Origin: Paraktedonobacter sp964250225
GTDB lineage: Bacteria > Chloroflexota > Ktedonobacteria > Ktedonobacterales > Ktedonobacteraceae
Reading direction: 5' to 3'
Assembly: GCA_964250225.1 (NCBI GenBank)
Contig: CAXUEY010000005.1
Span: forward strand, 9,353 to 73,352
Length of the DNA: 64,000 nt
In this document: positions 1 through 10,600 of the stretch, one piece after another
Layout of the letters: the number at the start of each line of letters is the position of its first letter
Numbering within the stretch: position 1 is the stretch's first letter
The notes under the pieces: generated by a model
What the model was told of the DNA's origin: nothing
Databases searched by the model: none
Seen by the model: the letters and a program-made list of their open reading frames with translations, nothing else
Translations under genes and position numbers: made by a program

Positions 1-3000
1 CAGCGCGATCTCAACAGGAAACGTCTCGCGTAAGCGAGAAACGAGTTGAGTAGCCATCAGCGAATGTCCCCCCAGTTCAAAGAAGTCATCGTCAAGACCA
101 ATCTGCTCAACACCCAACAATTCATACCAGATAACCCGCAGCGTATATTCCAACTCGCTGATGGATTCAGCATTGTTCTCTAGCATAGATTGTTGGGTTG
201 GTTGCACTATCTGTACAGAAGGAGGAGTTACACGCGTGCTGGCCGTGCTGCCGTTGCTCTTCTCCTCCTGTCTTGTTGCCTGATACCTGGCCAGACCAGC
301 ATGGGGAGGCTCAAGCCAGTAGCGTTGTCGCTCAAAGGGATAGGTTGGCAGCGGGACGCGCTGGCGTTGTTCATGGGCGGAGAGCCTGGGCCAGTCGAGC
401 GCAATGCCCGCGAGCCAGAGATGCCCCAACGTGGTGAAGAGCAATTCACTCTCCTCAACACGTTGGGCGGAGCGAGCAGGGGGCAGTGAGGCGAGAATAA
501 GGCGCTCGTTTGCTCCTTTCGCTCGCTGTTGGCGTACTAGCGTGCCCAACATGCGCCCAGGGCCAACCTCCAGGAAAATAGAATGGGCCTCGTGGAGCAG
601 CTCCTGAACGCCAGCGGAGAAACGGACGGTTTGGCGCAAATGGCGCATCCAATACGTAGGATCAGTCACTTCTTCAGGAGTAATCCAGGTGCCGGTGAGA
701 CCTGAAATATAGGGAATCGTTGGTGCTCGCAGTGTGACGCGTCTGACCTCAGCCAGAAATGCCTCCTGGATGGCTTCTACCATCGTTGAGTGGAAGGCAT
801 GTGAGGTATGGAGCAACTGGCTGGTGATCCGCCGCGTAGTGAGTTGTTCTCGCAACATGTCGATAGCCTCGCGTGGACCAGAGGCTACACAGAGCGATGG
901 CCCATTGATCGCGGCCAGAGAGAGTTGTTGACCCAGCAACGGCATGACCTCTTCGGCTGGTAGCGGAATGCTAAGCATGCTGCCGGGCGGAAGTTGCTGC
1001 ATTAAGCGACCGCGTGCTGCTATCAGTTGTAACGCCTCTTCCAGCGAGAAAACGCCAGCCAGGCAGGCTGCTACATATTCGCCGACGCTATGGCCAAGCA
1101 TCGCCTGCGGGAGCGCGCCCCAATGTATCCAGAGCGTAGCCAGAGCATATTCGATAGTGAAGAGGATAGCCTGGGTCTGTGCCGTCTGGTTGAGCAAAAA
1201 CGCGGCCTCTTCAATCTCTCCCTCTGGCGGATAGAGCAACTGGCGCACATCAAGGCCTAAGGATGGTTTGAGGAGATCCGCGCAGCGGTCAATCTGTGTA
1301 CGAAACACCGGTTCGCTCTGATAGAGTTCCCGTCCCATGCCGAGGTATTGGCTTCCCTGGCCAGGAAAGAGAAAGATCAGCGCGCGCGGTACACCGGGCA
1401 ACGTCGCGCTGAGCAGATGCGTTCCATCAGACGTATGCAGGCAGTTCAGGGCGTGTGCATAATCGCGACAGACCAGCACACGCCGCCATGCAAAGGCCTT
1501 GCGCCCAATCTGGGAGGTATAGGCCAGGTCAGCCAGGTTAATCTCAGGATGTACTTCCAGATGAGCGGCCAGGTTGCTTGTAGCGGTGTCCAGAGCGGTA
1601 GGGGTTCTGGCTGAGAGCAGAACAAGTTGCCATGGGCGCGAGGAGGGAGAACCGTTTCTCACGGGAGCCTCTTCCAGCACCACATGGGCATTTGTACCAC
1701 CAATACCAAATGAACTGACCCCAGCCCGGCGCGGAAGTCCGCTCGTTGCCCAGGGCGTAAGGGTTGTGCTGACATAAAAGGGGCTGTTGGCGAAATCGAT
1801 TTTGGGGTTGGGACGTTCAAAATGTAGCGTCGGGGGGATCTGCCGGGTACGCAATACCATAGCCGCTTTAATCAACCCGGCCACGCCTGCCGCATTGTCC
1901 AGATGGCCAATGTTACTTTTGACTGAGCCAATTGCACAGTATCCCCTGGCTTCCGTCTGTCGATGATATGCCTGAGTCAGCGCGGCAATTTCGATGGGGT
2001 CGCCCAGCACCGTTCCGGTTCCATGCGCCTCCACATAGCCAACCGTGGCGGCGTTGATCTCGGCCATTGCCAGCGCTTCGTTGATCACCTCTGCCTGCCC
2101 GTTGACGCTGGGAGCTGTAAACCCGACCTTATCTGAGCCATCATTATTGATGGCGGACCCCTTGATGATCGCGGAGATGCAATCTCCATCCCGCAGAGCC
2201 TCCTCCAGGCGCTTGAGGACGACCAGGGCGACCCCATTGCCACCAATGGTGCCTCTGGCCTGCGCATCGAACGCTCGGCAGTGCCCGTCTGGCGACGTAA
2301 TCATCCCTTCCACATACGTATAGCCCGTCTCCTGGGGAACACCAACGGTCACTCCGCCGGCCAGGGCAAGATCACACTCGCCCCGCAGCAAACTCTGGCA
2401 GGCCATGTGGATAGCTACCAGCGAAGTTGAACAAGCAGTATTTACATTTACGCTCGGTCCGCGCAAATTGAGTTTATAGGATGTGCGTGTGGTGAGAAAC
2501 GCAGCCTCGTTCCCCAAAATTGCCTGGTAGAAACCTACGCGAGCGATAATCTCCTGATTGGGCACAACATTGAAGAGAAAGTATGTATTGATACTAGATC
2601 CCGCGTACACGCCGATTGAGCCAGTATAGGTATCAGGTACATAACCAGCATTTTCCAGAGCTTCCCAGGCACACTCTAAAAAGACCCGCTGCTGGGGGTC
2701 CATGAGTTCCGCCTCTCTAGGAGTATAGCCAAAGAAATCGGCGTCAAAGAGGTCGGCGCCAGCCAGGCGACTGACGGCGGGCACATAGGCTGGCAAGCGA
2801 GCAATGTCAGGAGATACACCAAAGGCAATCATCTCTTCTGGGGTAAAAAACTCGATGGATTCGATGCCAGCACAGATATTCTGCCAGAACTGCTCAACAT
2901 TTTTCGCCTGGGGAAAGCGCCCCGCTAGCCCAATGATAGCAATCTCACGCCCGGTACGCGTTTCACCTTTGTCACCTCTCTGTTCTTTAATGAGTCCCTG

Positions 3001-6000
3001 GCGTATGGCAGCGCGGGTTTCCCCCGCTGATCGTTCTTCTGGAAGATCATGTGCCTGGGAAAGATAGGCTGCCAGTGTAGCGATTGTGGAGTATTGAAAG
3101 AGATCAACGATCGAGATGGGCTGCTGCAAGAGGGTACTCAAGCGGCTATGCACCTGGACCAGTAGGAGCGAATGGCCGCCTAGTTCAAAAAAGTTATCCT
3201 GCGCGCCAACTTTCTCAACGTGGAGCACCTCCTGCCAGATGGCCGCGATTGTTTGCTCGATCTCTGTACGCGGCGACACATAGAGCGAGCCAGTTTCGGC
3301 ACGCCCACTTTCCGGGCTGGGAAGCGCGCGATAGTCGATCTTTCCTCCAGGTAGCAGAGGCAACGCATTGAGCAGTATGTAGGAGGAGGGCAGCATATAG
3401 GGGGGAAGTTGCTCTTGTAAGAACTGTCGCAGAACCGGCACCACGTTCTCGGCCAGCCTTCCCTGGAGCGGATTGCTGGCATATGCGCTCCAGGGAAGAG
3501 AACGCCTGGCACGCTCTGGGAAAGCGACAAGCCATTCCGCCGTTTGATCCTCAGCCCTTTTAAATGCTACATCATAGCTACCATCCGCGCCGGAACAGAG
3601 CCAGCTTACCTCGATAGCGTAACCAAGCTCATCAGCCATTTTGTAAAGATCTTCGATCTCTATCGCGCCAGGCGCGGCTGTAGTAGAGGCCAGCCGCGCC
3701 TTCAGCTCGCCTGCCGTTTGCGCGCCTGCGGGATAATCAAGGAGATCAAGCAGACGATTCTCAGGTTGCAAGCGAGCGTTAGGTATGCCAGTAATACCCA
3801 GGGTATCCATCCCTATGCGCAACCTTTGCCGTAAATCATCCAGCGTTTGACCCCGCTCCCAGGGCAACCAGGAAGAGATCCGCCGGGCGGGTCTGGATGT
3901 ATCCACTGTCAGTGTGGTATCGTAACGAAAAAGCGTCAACTCGTTGCGCGCAGAGCCGCGCCTGGGTTCAACCTGAACATGCGTGATGCGCGGCAGGTGC
4001 TGTTTCAGGGCGCTAAAGAACGAGGGATCGAGTACCAGTTCGGGATCTTGGAGAACGCGCTGCTGAACCCGCTGGCGCAGTTGAGAAACAGCGAGGATTG
4101 GCTTGGATTGGTAGAGTTGCACCGAGGCATGAAAGGCGTGTGACAGGTGGAGATGGCGGACATCCCCAAGAAAAATATGTCCGCCGGGTCGCACAATTCG
4201 CACCGCGCCTTCCAACACACGCAGAAGGTAATCAATACCTGGGAAGTACTGGATCACCGAATTGAGGATCACCAGGTCATAGCTCTGTTCCGGGATGCCT
4301 AAAAAATCGTCGGCTTCTCGCTGCTCCAGCGTAACCGCCAGTGAACTATATTCAGGTCGTTCCAGTACGATTTGGAGGTAGTTCAGGGCCTCGCGAGAAA
4401 AATCTGTGCCATGGTAGTGCATACAATATGGGGCCAGGCGCCAGAGAAAGAGGCCCGCGCCACATCCTATCTCCAGGATACGCGTGGGTTTGGAACGTAA
4501 CATGCGCTCAGTTGTATGCTCGGCCCAGATGCGCATCTCCGCTTCCGGGATGGGTTGACCGGTATAGGTGCTATCCCAACCTTCAAAATTAAAGAGTGGA
4601 TCACGTTGGAGCGAGAGCTGACTGTAGATTTTGTCGTAGAGAATCTGCCATTGCGCGACCTGCTCCGCGTGTTTCGTGCTCTGCTCCAGGCGTGTTTGAT
4701 CGACCACGACATAGGCGAGCAAGTGTGCCCCCTCAGCGTGATCGGTGCGTGTCGTAACTACCGCTTCGCGTACACAAGGGTGCCTGGTCAGCGCGGTCTC
4801 GATCTCTCCCAGTTCAACGCGAAAACCGCGCATTTTTACCTGGCGATCCTGGCGACCTAAAAACTCAAGTGTACCATCGCGCAGATAGCGTGCCCGGTCG
4901 CCCGTCCGGTAAAGGCGCTCGCCAGGTATAGTGCTCCAGGGATGAGGCATGAAGCGTTCGGCGGTGAGTTCAGAAGCGTGGAGATATCCACGAGCCAACC
5001 CTGCTCCCCCGATATAGAGCGTTCCGACTACGCCCATGGGGACCGGCTGAAGCGTCTCGTCCAGAATATATGCCTGGGTATTGGCAATGGGGCGACCAAT
5101 TGGCACGACCGGCAGGCTGGGATCGCGTCCAGGCTGAACGTGATAAAGCGTTGACGTGATCGTTGCCTCTGTCGGTCCATAGGCGTTGCTCAGAAGGAAC
5201 TGGTCTCCGCCAATCTTGAACCAGGTGAGCAGTTTCTCACCGAGCACTCGCTCACTGCCAACGATGATGTGACGCAACTCCCGCGGCACACAGCGATCCA
5301 GGCGGGCCAGTTCATCGACCCAGGCATGCCAGTAACCAGCGGGCACATTGATGATGGTGAGATGTTCCCGCGTGATCAGTTCTTCGAAATCTGGTAAAGC
5401 GAGGACGCTTTGTGGCGGACGGAGCACGACTGTCCCACCGCGTGCCCAGGTTGGGAAGAGTTCCTCCGCGGCGACATCAAAGCTCAACGAAGCGAAATGC
5501 AGAACCCGGTCTGCCGCTGTGAGTTGATAGGCATCACCAACCGCCAGGCAGTGATTGACCAGGGATCGATGAGGAATGGCCACCCCTTTCGGCTGTCCTG
5601 TCGAGCCGGAGGTATAAATCAGCGCGGCCAGGTTCGCAGGCTGTACACCACAGGTAATGCGCTCGTTGGGCTGCCGGGATAGGATCTCTTCGAGTGTGTC
5701 CAGACAGAGCGTTGTGCCTGTATAAGCAGGCAGACGCGCCTGCATGTGTTGATTAGTCAACAACAGAGAAGCCTCTGCTGTGTCCAGCATAAAGATCAAC
5801 CGCTCAGGTGGATAGTGGGGATCAAGTGGAACGTAAGCCCCTCCCGCTTTGAGAATCGCCAGGAGGGCCAGCAGTTGCTCAAGGGAACGTTCCAGGCAGA
5901 GTCCAACCCGGACCTCCTGTCCGACGCCGTATGCGCGTAAAAGATGGGCCAGTTGGTTGGCTCGCTGATCGAAGGCCTGGTAGGTCATTTGTTCGCCTTG

Positions 6001-7686
6001 AAAGCTTAATGCGAGGGCGTCTGGTGTGTGTGTTGCCTGCACTTCAATATATTCGTGCAGCACAAGCGATCCTGGCAGGTCGCGTGTTGGCGCGTTACTG
6101 AGCGCCAGCACCTCTGCCCGCTCAGTTGGGGTTAAAATATCCAGGTCTTCAATGCGTTGAGTAGGATCAACAACGATCTGTTCAAGCAGCCTGAGATAAT
6201 GGTTGGCAAAAAGCTGAATGGTCTCGGCCTGGAAAAGGTCGCTCCTGTATTCCAGAATCCCTTTGGGACCGCTGATCTCTTCCTGAATAAAGAGGGTCAA
6301 ATCAGATTTTGCCGAGTGATTGGTCATTCTCAGCGGACTCAGACGTAGCCCAGGCAGGTTCATCGGACTCATTGGGGTGTTTTGCAGGGCAAAGGCGATA
6401 TGGTCAAATGGTGTCTGGCCGAGATTGCGTTGCGGTTGGAGCGCCTCAATCAGTTGTTCAAAGGGGAGATCCTGATGCGCGAAGGCTCCTAACACCGTTT
6501 CACGTACACGCTGAAGAAATGCGCGGAACATGGGATTGCCAGCGAGGGAGATACGTATCACCAGAGTATTAACAAAGAGGCCAATCAGCCCCTCCAACTC
6601 GCTGCGATTGCGCCCGGCAACGGGTGTACTGAGTACGATATCCCGTTGACCGCTGGAGCGGGCCAGGAGGATCTGAAAGGCGGCAAGGAGGGTGGTAAAG
6701 AGGGTTACACCCTCACCTCGGCTCAGTGCATTCAGTTCAGCATAGAGTGCTGGTGGAATAGCAAAGATAAGCGTCTCACCCTGAAAGCCTGGTCGCACGG
6801 ACCTGGGATAATCAGTAGGGAGTTCTACCGCAGTCGGCGCGTCGGCCAGTTGCACTCGCCAGTAGTTGAGTTGAGTATCCAGCAGTGGGCCTTGTAGTTG
6901 CTCGCGCTGCCAGACCGCGTAATCGGCGTACTGGATTGGCAGTGGGGGAAGAACGGTCTTCTCGCCACGGAGCAATGCCTGGTACAGTGTACTTAGCTCG
7001 TTTACAAACACCCCCATTGACCAGCCATCAGAGGCGATGTGATGCACATTGAATAACAACACATGCTCTTCGTTTCCCAGGCGCAGCAGATGGGTACGCA
7101 GCATTGGACCCTCAACCAGATTGATGGGGCGCAGGAAGTCCTGTACGCCCAGACGTTGGGCCTCAGCCTCCCGTTCTAAGTCAGAGAGTGCACTCAAATC
7201 AATCACTGGCAAAGCTTGTTCCTGCGAGGGAGCAATCACCTGGCCAGGCTGGCCAGCCCTGCTGACAAACGTCGTACGTAATGGCTCATGACGGTCTACC
7301 AACTCTTGCAGGCAGTGATGAAAGTCCCGGACGCGCAACGTCCCTTCCAGGCGGAGAGCGTTGGTAATGTTATAAGCAGGGTTATCTGGCTCCAATTGGG
7401 CCAGAAACCAGAGTCGCTGTTGCGCGAAGGAGAGCGGCAATTCGGATGAGCGCAACAGCGCGTGCAGAGACGTAGGTATTGCTTTGGCGCTCTCCTGTCT
7501 CTGCTGGCGAGGATGCGCTGTTAAATGGCCCAGAAGTTCCTCTTTGCGCGTGACTAGCTCCTCCCGCAGTTCTGGGGTCAGGGCGCCTTTGGGCGCTGTA
7601 TAACGCAACAGGCCGTTCTCAAGCCGTAATTCAATGCCGCGTTTTTCCAAAAATTGCAGCAATTCCGCGAGCATCATCGTTTTCAT
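1..7686 (-). CDS. Hybrid NRPS-PKS, docking-C-A-[N-MT]-PCP-KS-AT-ACP, 5' complete, runs off left edge
   Basis: The start ATG (7684-7686) overlaps the stop of the upstream NRPS gene by 4 bp (ATGA) and has a GGAG ribosome site 5 nt upstream. About 2562 residues are visible. Residues 1-52 form a TubC-type docking domain. The C domain (about 7450-6130) has an intact HHIASDG. The A domain (about 6100-4700, resuming near 3400) has a code read as D-V-E-N-I-G-A-I-T, which I cannot assign; Glu at position 239 hints at a basic side chain. An SAM methyltransferase with LEIGCGAG sits between A8 and A9, the usual place for N-methylation. A PCP (GGHSL, near 3180) follows. The KS has TACSTS, EAHGTGT and a GHLD His, so it looks active. 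The AT has GHSVGEYV and HAFH, a malonyl signature. The ACP has LGGHSLM near 60. There is no KR or DH, so the beta-keto group should be retained. This protein adds one N-methylated residue and one malonate unit to line 1. Confidence 0.93.
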   Translation of the reverse strand, partial: MKTMMLAELLQFLEKRGIELRLENGLLRYTAPKGALTPELREELVTRKEELLGHLTAHPRQQRQESAKAIPTSLHALLRSSELPLSFAQQRLWFLAQLEPDNPAYNITNALRLEGTLRVRDFHHCLQELVDRHEPLRTTFVSRAGQPGQVIAPSQEQALPVIDLSALSDLEREAEAQRLGVQDFLRPINLVEGPMLRTHLLRLGNEEHVLLFNVHHIASDGWSMGVFVNELSTLYQALLRGEKTVLPPLPIQYADYAVWQREQLQGPLLDTQLNYWRVQLADAPTAVELPTDYPRSVRPGFQGETLIFAIPPALYAELNALSRGEGVTLFTTLLAAFQILLARSSGQRDIVLSTPVAGRNRSELEGLIGLFVNTLVIRISLAGNPMFRAFLQRVRETVLGAFAHQDLPFEQLIEALQPQRNLGQTPFDHIAFALQNTPMSPMNLPGLRLSPLRMTNHSAKSDLTLFIQEEISGPKGILEYRSDLFQAETIQLFANHYLRLLEQIVVDPTQRIEDLDILTPTERAEVLALSNAPTRDLPGSLVLHEYIEVQATHTPDALALSFQGEQMTYQAFDQRANQLAHLLRAYGVGQEVRVGLCLERSLEQLLALLAILKAGGAYVPLDPHYPPERLIFMLDTAEASLLLTNQHMQARLPAYTGTTLCLDTLEEILSRQPNERITCGVQPANLAALIYTSGSTGQPKGVAIPHRSLVNHCLAVGDAYQLTAADRVLHFASLSFDVAAEELFPTWARGGTVVLRPPQSVLALPDFEELITREHLTIINVPAGYWHAWVDELARLDRCVPRELRHIIVGSERVLGEKLLTWFKIGGDQFLLSNAYGPTEATITSTLYHVQPGRDPSLPVVPIGRPIANTQAYILDETLQPVPMGVVGTLYIGGAGLARGYLHASELTAERFMPHPWSTIPGERLYRTGDRARYLRDGTLEFLGRQDRQVKMRGFRVELGEIETALTRHPCVREAVVTTRTDHAEGAHLLAYVVVDQTRLEQSTKHAEQVAQWQILYDKIYSQLSLQRDPLFNFEGWDSTYTGQPIPEAEMRIWAEHTTERMLRSKPTRILEIGCGAGLFLWRLAPYCMHYHGTDFSREALNYLQIVLERPEYSSLAVTLEQREADDFLGIPEQSYDLVILNSVIQYFPGIDYLLRVLEGAVRIVRPGGHIFLGDVRHLHLSHAFHASVQLYQSKPILAVSQLRQRVQQRVLQDPELVLDPSFFSALKQHLPRITHVQVEPRRGSARNELTLFRYDTTLTVDTSRPARRISSWLPWERGQTLDDLRQRLRIGMDTLGITGIPNARLQPENRLLDLLDYPAGAQTAGELKARLASTTAAPGAIEIEDLYKMADELGYAIEVSWLCSGADGSYDVAFKRAEDQTAEWLVAFPERARRSLPWSAYASNPLQGRLAENVVPVLRQFLQEQLPPYMLPSSYILLNALPLLPGGKIDYRALPSPESGRAETGSLYVSPRTEIEQTIAAIWQEVLHVEKVGAQDNFFELGGHSLLLVQVHSRLSTLLQQPISIVDLFQYSTIATLAAYLSQAHDLPEERSAGETRAAIRQGLIKEQRGDKGETRTGREIAIIGLAGRFPQAKNVEQFWQNICAGIESIEFFTPEEMIAFGVSPDIARLPAYVPAVSRLAGADLFDADFFGYTPREAELMDPQQRVFLECAWEALENAGYVPDTYTGSIGVYAGSSINTYFLFNVVPNQEIIARVGFYQAILGNEAAFLTTRTSYKLNLRGPSVNVNTACSTSLVAIHMACQSLLRGECDLALAGGVTVGVPQETGYTYVEGMITSPDGHCRAFDAQARGTIGGNGVALVVLKRLEEALRDGDCISAIIKGSAINNDGSDKVGFTAPSVNGQAEVINEALAMAEINAATVGYVEAHGTGTVLGDPIEIAALTQAYHRQTEARGYCAIGSVKSNIGHLDNAAGVAGLIKAAMVLRTRQIPPTLHFERPNPKIDFANSPFYVSTTLTPWATSGLPRRAGVSSFGIGGTNAHVVLEEAPVRNGSPSSRPWQLVLLSARTPTALDTATSNLAAHLEVHPEINLADLAYTSQIGRKAFAWRRVLVCRDYAHALNCLHTSDGTHLLSATLPGVPRALIFLFPGQGSQYLGMGRELYQSEPVFRTQIDRCADLLKPSLGLDVRQLLYPPEGEIEEAAFLLNQTAQTQAILFTIEYALATLWIHWGALPQAMLGHSVGEYVAACLAGVFSLEEALQLIAARGRLMQQLPPGSMLSIPLPAEEVMPLLGQQLSLAAINGPSLCVASGPREAIDMLREQLTTRRITSQLLHTSHAFHSTMVEAIQEAFLAEVRRVTLRAPTIPYISGLTGTWITPEEVTDPTYWMRHLRQTVRFSAGVQELLHEAHSIFLEVGPGRMLGTLVRQQRAKGANERLILASLPPARSAQRVEESELLFTTLGHLWLAGIALDWPRLSAHEQRQRVPLPTYPFERQRYWLEPPHAGLARYQATRQEEKSNGSTASTRVTPPSVQIVQPTQQSMLENNAESISELEYTLRVIWYELLGVEQIGLDDDFFELGGHSLMATQLVSRLRETFPVEIAL
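3560..4700 (-). other. N-methyltransferase domain embedded in the A domain
   Basis: The insertion lies between the A8 and A9/A10 parts of the adenylation domain, starting near the 'WQILYDKIYS' segment. It holds a class I SAM-binding motif LEIGCGAGLF (near 4441-4480) and a 'VILNSVIQYFP' segment. The layout matches NRPS N-methyltransferases of the cyanobacterial type, and a paralogue sits in the gene starting at 32577. It should methylate the alpha-amine of the residue loaded by this module. Confidence 0.85.
7531..7686 (-). other. TubC-type N-terminal docking domain
   Basis: Residues 1-52 of the hybrid synthase match the TubC_N family pattern by eye: a short amphipathic helix, 'RGIELRLENGLLRYTAPKG' (two strands), then 'LTPELREELVTRKEEL' (helix). 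In this family the domain binds the C-terminal tail of the preceding megasynthase. The preceding protein ends in the acidic tail EYEEGEL, which fits such a partner. It is the only TubC-type domain seen in the window, so it probably fixes the order of these two proteins. Confidence 0.8.
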
Positions 7687-10600
7687 AATTCTCCTTCCTC
7701 ATATTCCGTGCCACCGAGCAGCGAGTGAACAAGTATTTGGTGTTCATCCAGTGCGAAAAAACGCTCAATGCGCGCAAAATCCAGAGCCCCAATTGGACAG
7801 AGACCAAGCTGGTTTTTCGCTGCCGTCTCCATTAAGAGCTGGCTCATATAGCCAGCTTCCAAGAGGCAGAAATCGCGGGCAGCAGAACCATAGAGGGGAG
7901 CAATCGCAGAGAGCTGCGCGATCAGGAAGAGCGAGAAAGCAGCTTCTTCAAAGATTGGCTGATTGATCAAAGCATCATGGATCGTCGGGTCTAGCTCAAT
8001 CTGGGGAGCAAGAGCGATCAACTGGTGGCGCACTGGATGATAATAGTAGATGCCAGCCTCCACGTTTTCCACGCGCCGGGCTTTGCTATGGAGGTAAACC
8101 TGGATGGGATAGAGGGTACCAGCAGAGGGATAGAGGTGCCTGCCCTCTTCTTCAACAGAGAAGCGGCGCAAGCAACTGAGAAGAGCACTCAGATGTTCAA
8201 AGGGCAAGGGATAATGAGCAAAGCGGCGCTGGCTACGTCGGCTGAGATAACGGGCGCGCAATTGCTCATCCGTTTCGTGCATACGCAGGGGGATGAGCGG
8301 TCGCTGCTCGTCGCCCCGGCGCAGTTCCAGGTGCCGTCGTTTCCAGGCATCTCGTTCAAGCGGATCTTGCAGCAACGCAAAAGGAGCGCTCCCGCTCTCT
8401 TCTTGCGCAGGTGAGGCCGCGGACAAGGGTTGCCGATGCTGATAAGCCGCGATCAGGTGATGAATGCTAGGCTGACTGAAAAATTCGGCCATCGGCGGGC
8501 GGAAACGGAGTTCTTTTTCCATCTGGTTAAGAATGCGCAACATATCAATAGAGTTCGCGCCCAGGTCGAGCAAATTCTGGGTGGGATCGATTTGGTCGCG
8601 CTGAAGAATCGTGGCGACCAGGCGTGTGATCGTTAGCGTCGTGCCCGCGTCAGTTGCATCAGAGGGAGCATCACCGCGCGCCAGTTGCGAAACTGCATCG
8701 GTGGGATCGGGTAGCGCGTTGCGATTGATTTTGCCATTGGGGGTCAGGGGCAGACTTTCTAACAGAACGAAGATGGAGGGGAGCATATAGTTGGGGAGTT
8801 TTTGTTGCAAGAACGCGCGTAGCTCACCAGAGGTAAAGGTATACCTCGGCTGGGGGACAATATAGGCAATCAGGCGCCGATTGCCCTGTTGTGGGCCATG
8901 CGCCGTGACAAGCGCGGTTTGTATACCATTCAGGCTCAGCAGAGCGGCCTCAATTTCGCCCAGTTCGATGCGATGTCCCTGAATCTTTACCTGGAAATCC
9001 TCGCGCCCTAGAAATTCAATGACGCCGCTTGGAAGATAGCGGCCCAGGTCTCCCGTGCGGTAGAGGCGCTCGCCGGTCTCAGGATGACGAATAAAGCTGC
9101 CCTCTGTTTTTGCCTCATCGCGCCAGTAACCCTGAGCCAACCCGACTCCTCCGATATAGAGCAGGCCCGGTACCCAGGTCGGGCAAGGCTCCATGCGCTC
9201 GTTGAGAATAGAGAAGCGCTGATTGCGCATCGGGCTGCCGTAGGGGATGCTTTTCCAGCTCTGCTCGACCTGTTCTATCGGATAGAGGATAGACCAGATG
9301 GAGGCTTCGGTCGCTCCTCCCAGGCTGATTACGCGCAGATTGGGAGCTAGCTTCCTGGCCTGATCAGGCAGTGTCAGGGGAATCCAGTCGCCGCTCAAGA
9401 GGGCCAGCCGCAGCGAGAGTGGAAGCGAGCCTGAAAGATGAGTCAGGTAATCCACCAGAATATCGAGCAGGGCAGGTACGGTATTCCAGATCGTAACCTG
9501 TTCCCGTACCAACAACTCTGCCCAGTGCGCGGGGTCTTGACGGGCGCTGGCCTCTGGCAGAACAATGCTCGCGCCAGCCGCCAGTACCCCAAAAATATCG
9601 TAGACTGAGAGATCAAAGTTAAGTGCTGAGAGGGCCAGGACACGATCTCCTGGACCAACACTAAAGCGCTCATTAACATCGAGGAGTGTGTTCACGGCAC
9701 CAAGATGATTAATCATCACCCCTTTGGGCAGGCCCGTGGAACCTGAAGTATAAATGACGTAGGCCAGGTCTGTGGGTTGCTGGATGCACGCGAGTGGTTC
9801 GGCCTCTTCAGCACCCGGCTCAAGCGTATCCAAACTGAAGTATTGAATTTCACGCGGCCAGAGGATCTGACCTTCCAGCCAGGATTGTGTCAGGGCGAGC
9901 GCAACCTCACCATGCTGCAAAAGATAGGCAATACGTTCCGCGGGCAGTTCGGCATCAATAGGAAGGTAAGCGGCGCCCGCTATCTGAATGCCCAGGACAG
10001 CGACCACCTGTTCCCAACCTTTTTCCATGATGATCGCAACGAGCGTATTGGGAGAGGCACCCTGGGCGCGCAGGTGTCGAGCAACCTGGTTGGCACGCAG
10101 ATAGACCTCGTTATAGTTCAGTGTTTTGCGCGGCGCGATGACTGCGAGCGCGTCGGGCCGTTGCTGGCACTGAGCAAGGAAAAGAGTAGGCAGCAGGTCG
10201 CTCGTCAGAGGTGCATCGGTCTGATTAGACGCGCGCTGTTGCTCAACCTGCCTGGCGGCCAACAGGTCAATACGGGGCTTATCCCAACAGCTTTCGCTGC
10301 TGGCCAGAAGGTTCAGAAGTTCTCTATAACTGGTAAACATGTCATCGAGCAGTTCGGAAGGAAAGAGGTCTTCGACTGCATCCCAGTTAATAGCCAGAGC
10401 CTCTCGTGCTTCAGAGACCTGGTGATCGATCCAGACTTGCGGTGTCTGGGTAATACTGTAGCGCACATTTCCGCTGATGAACAAAGGTGTTGTGGTCTCC
10501 TGCTGAGACTGATAGCCCAATGTGCTGGTGAAAACAACAGGCATACGAGCCTCCAGGGTGCTGCCCTGTGCACGAGCCAATTCGCGCACCACCTGAACAC

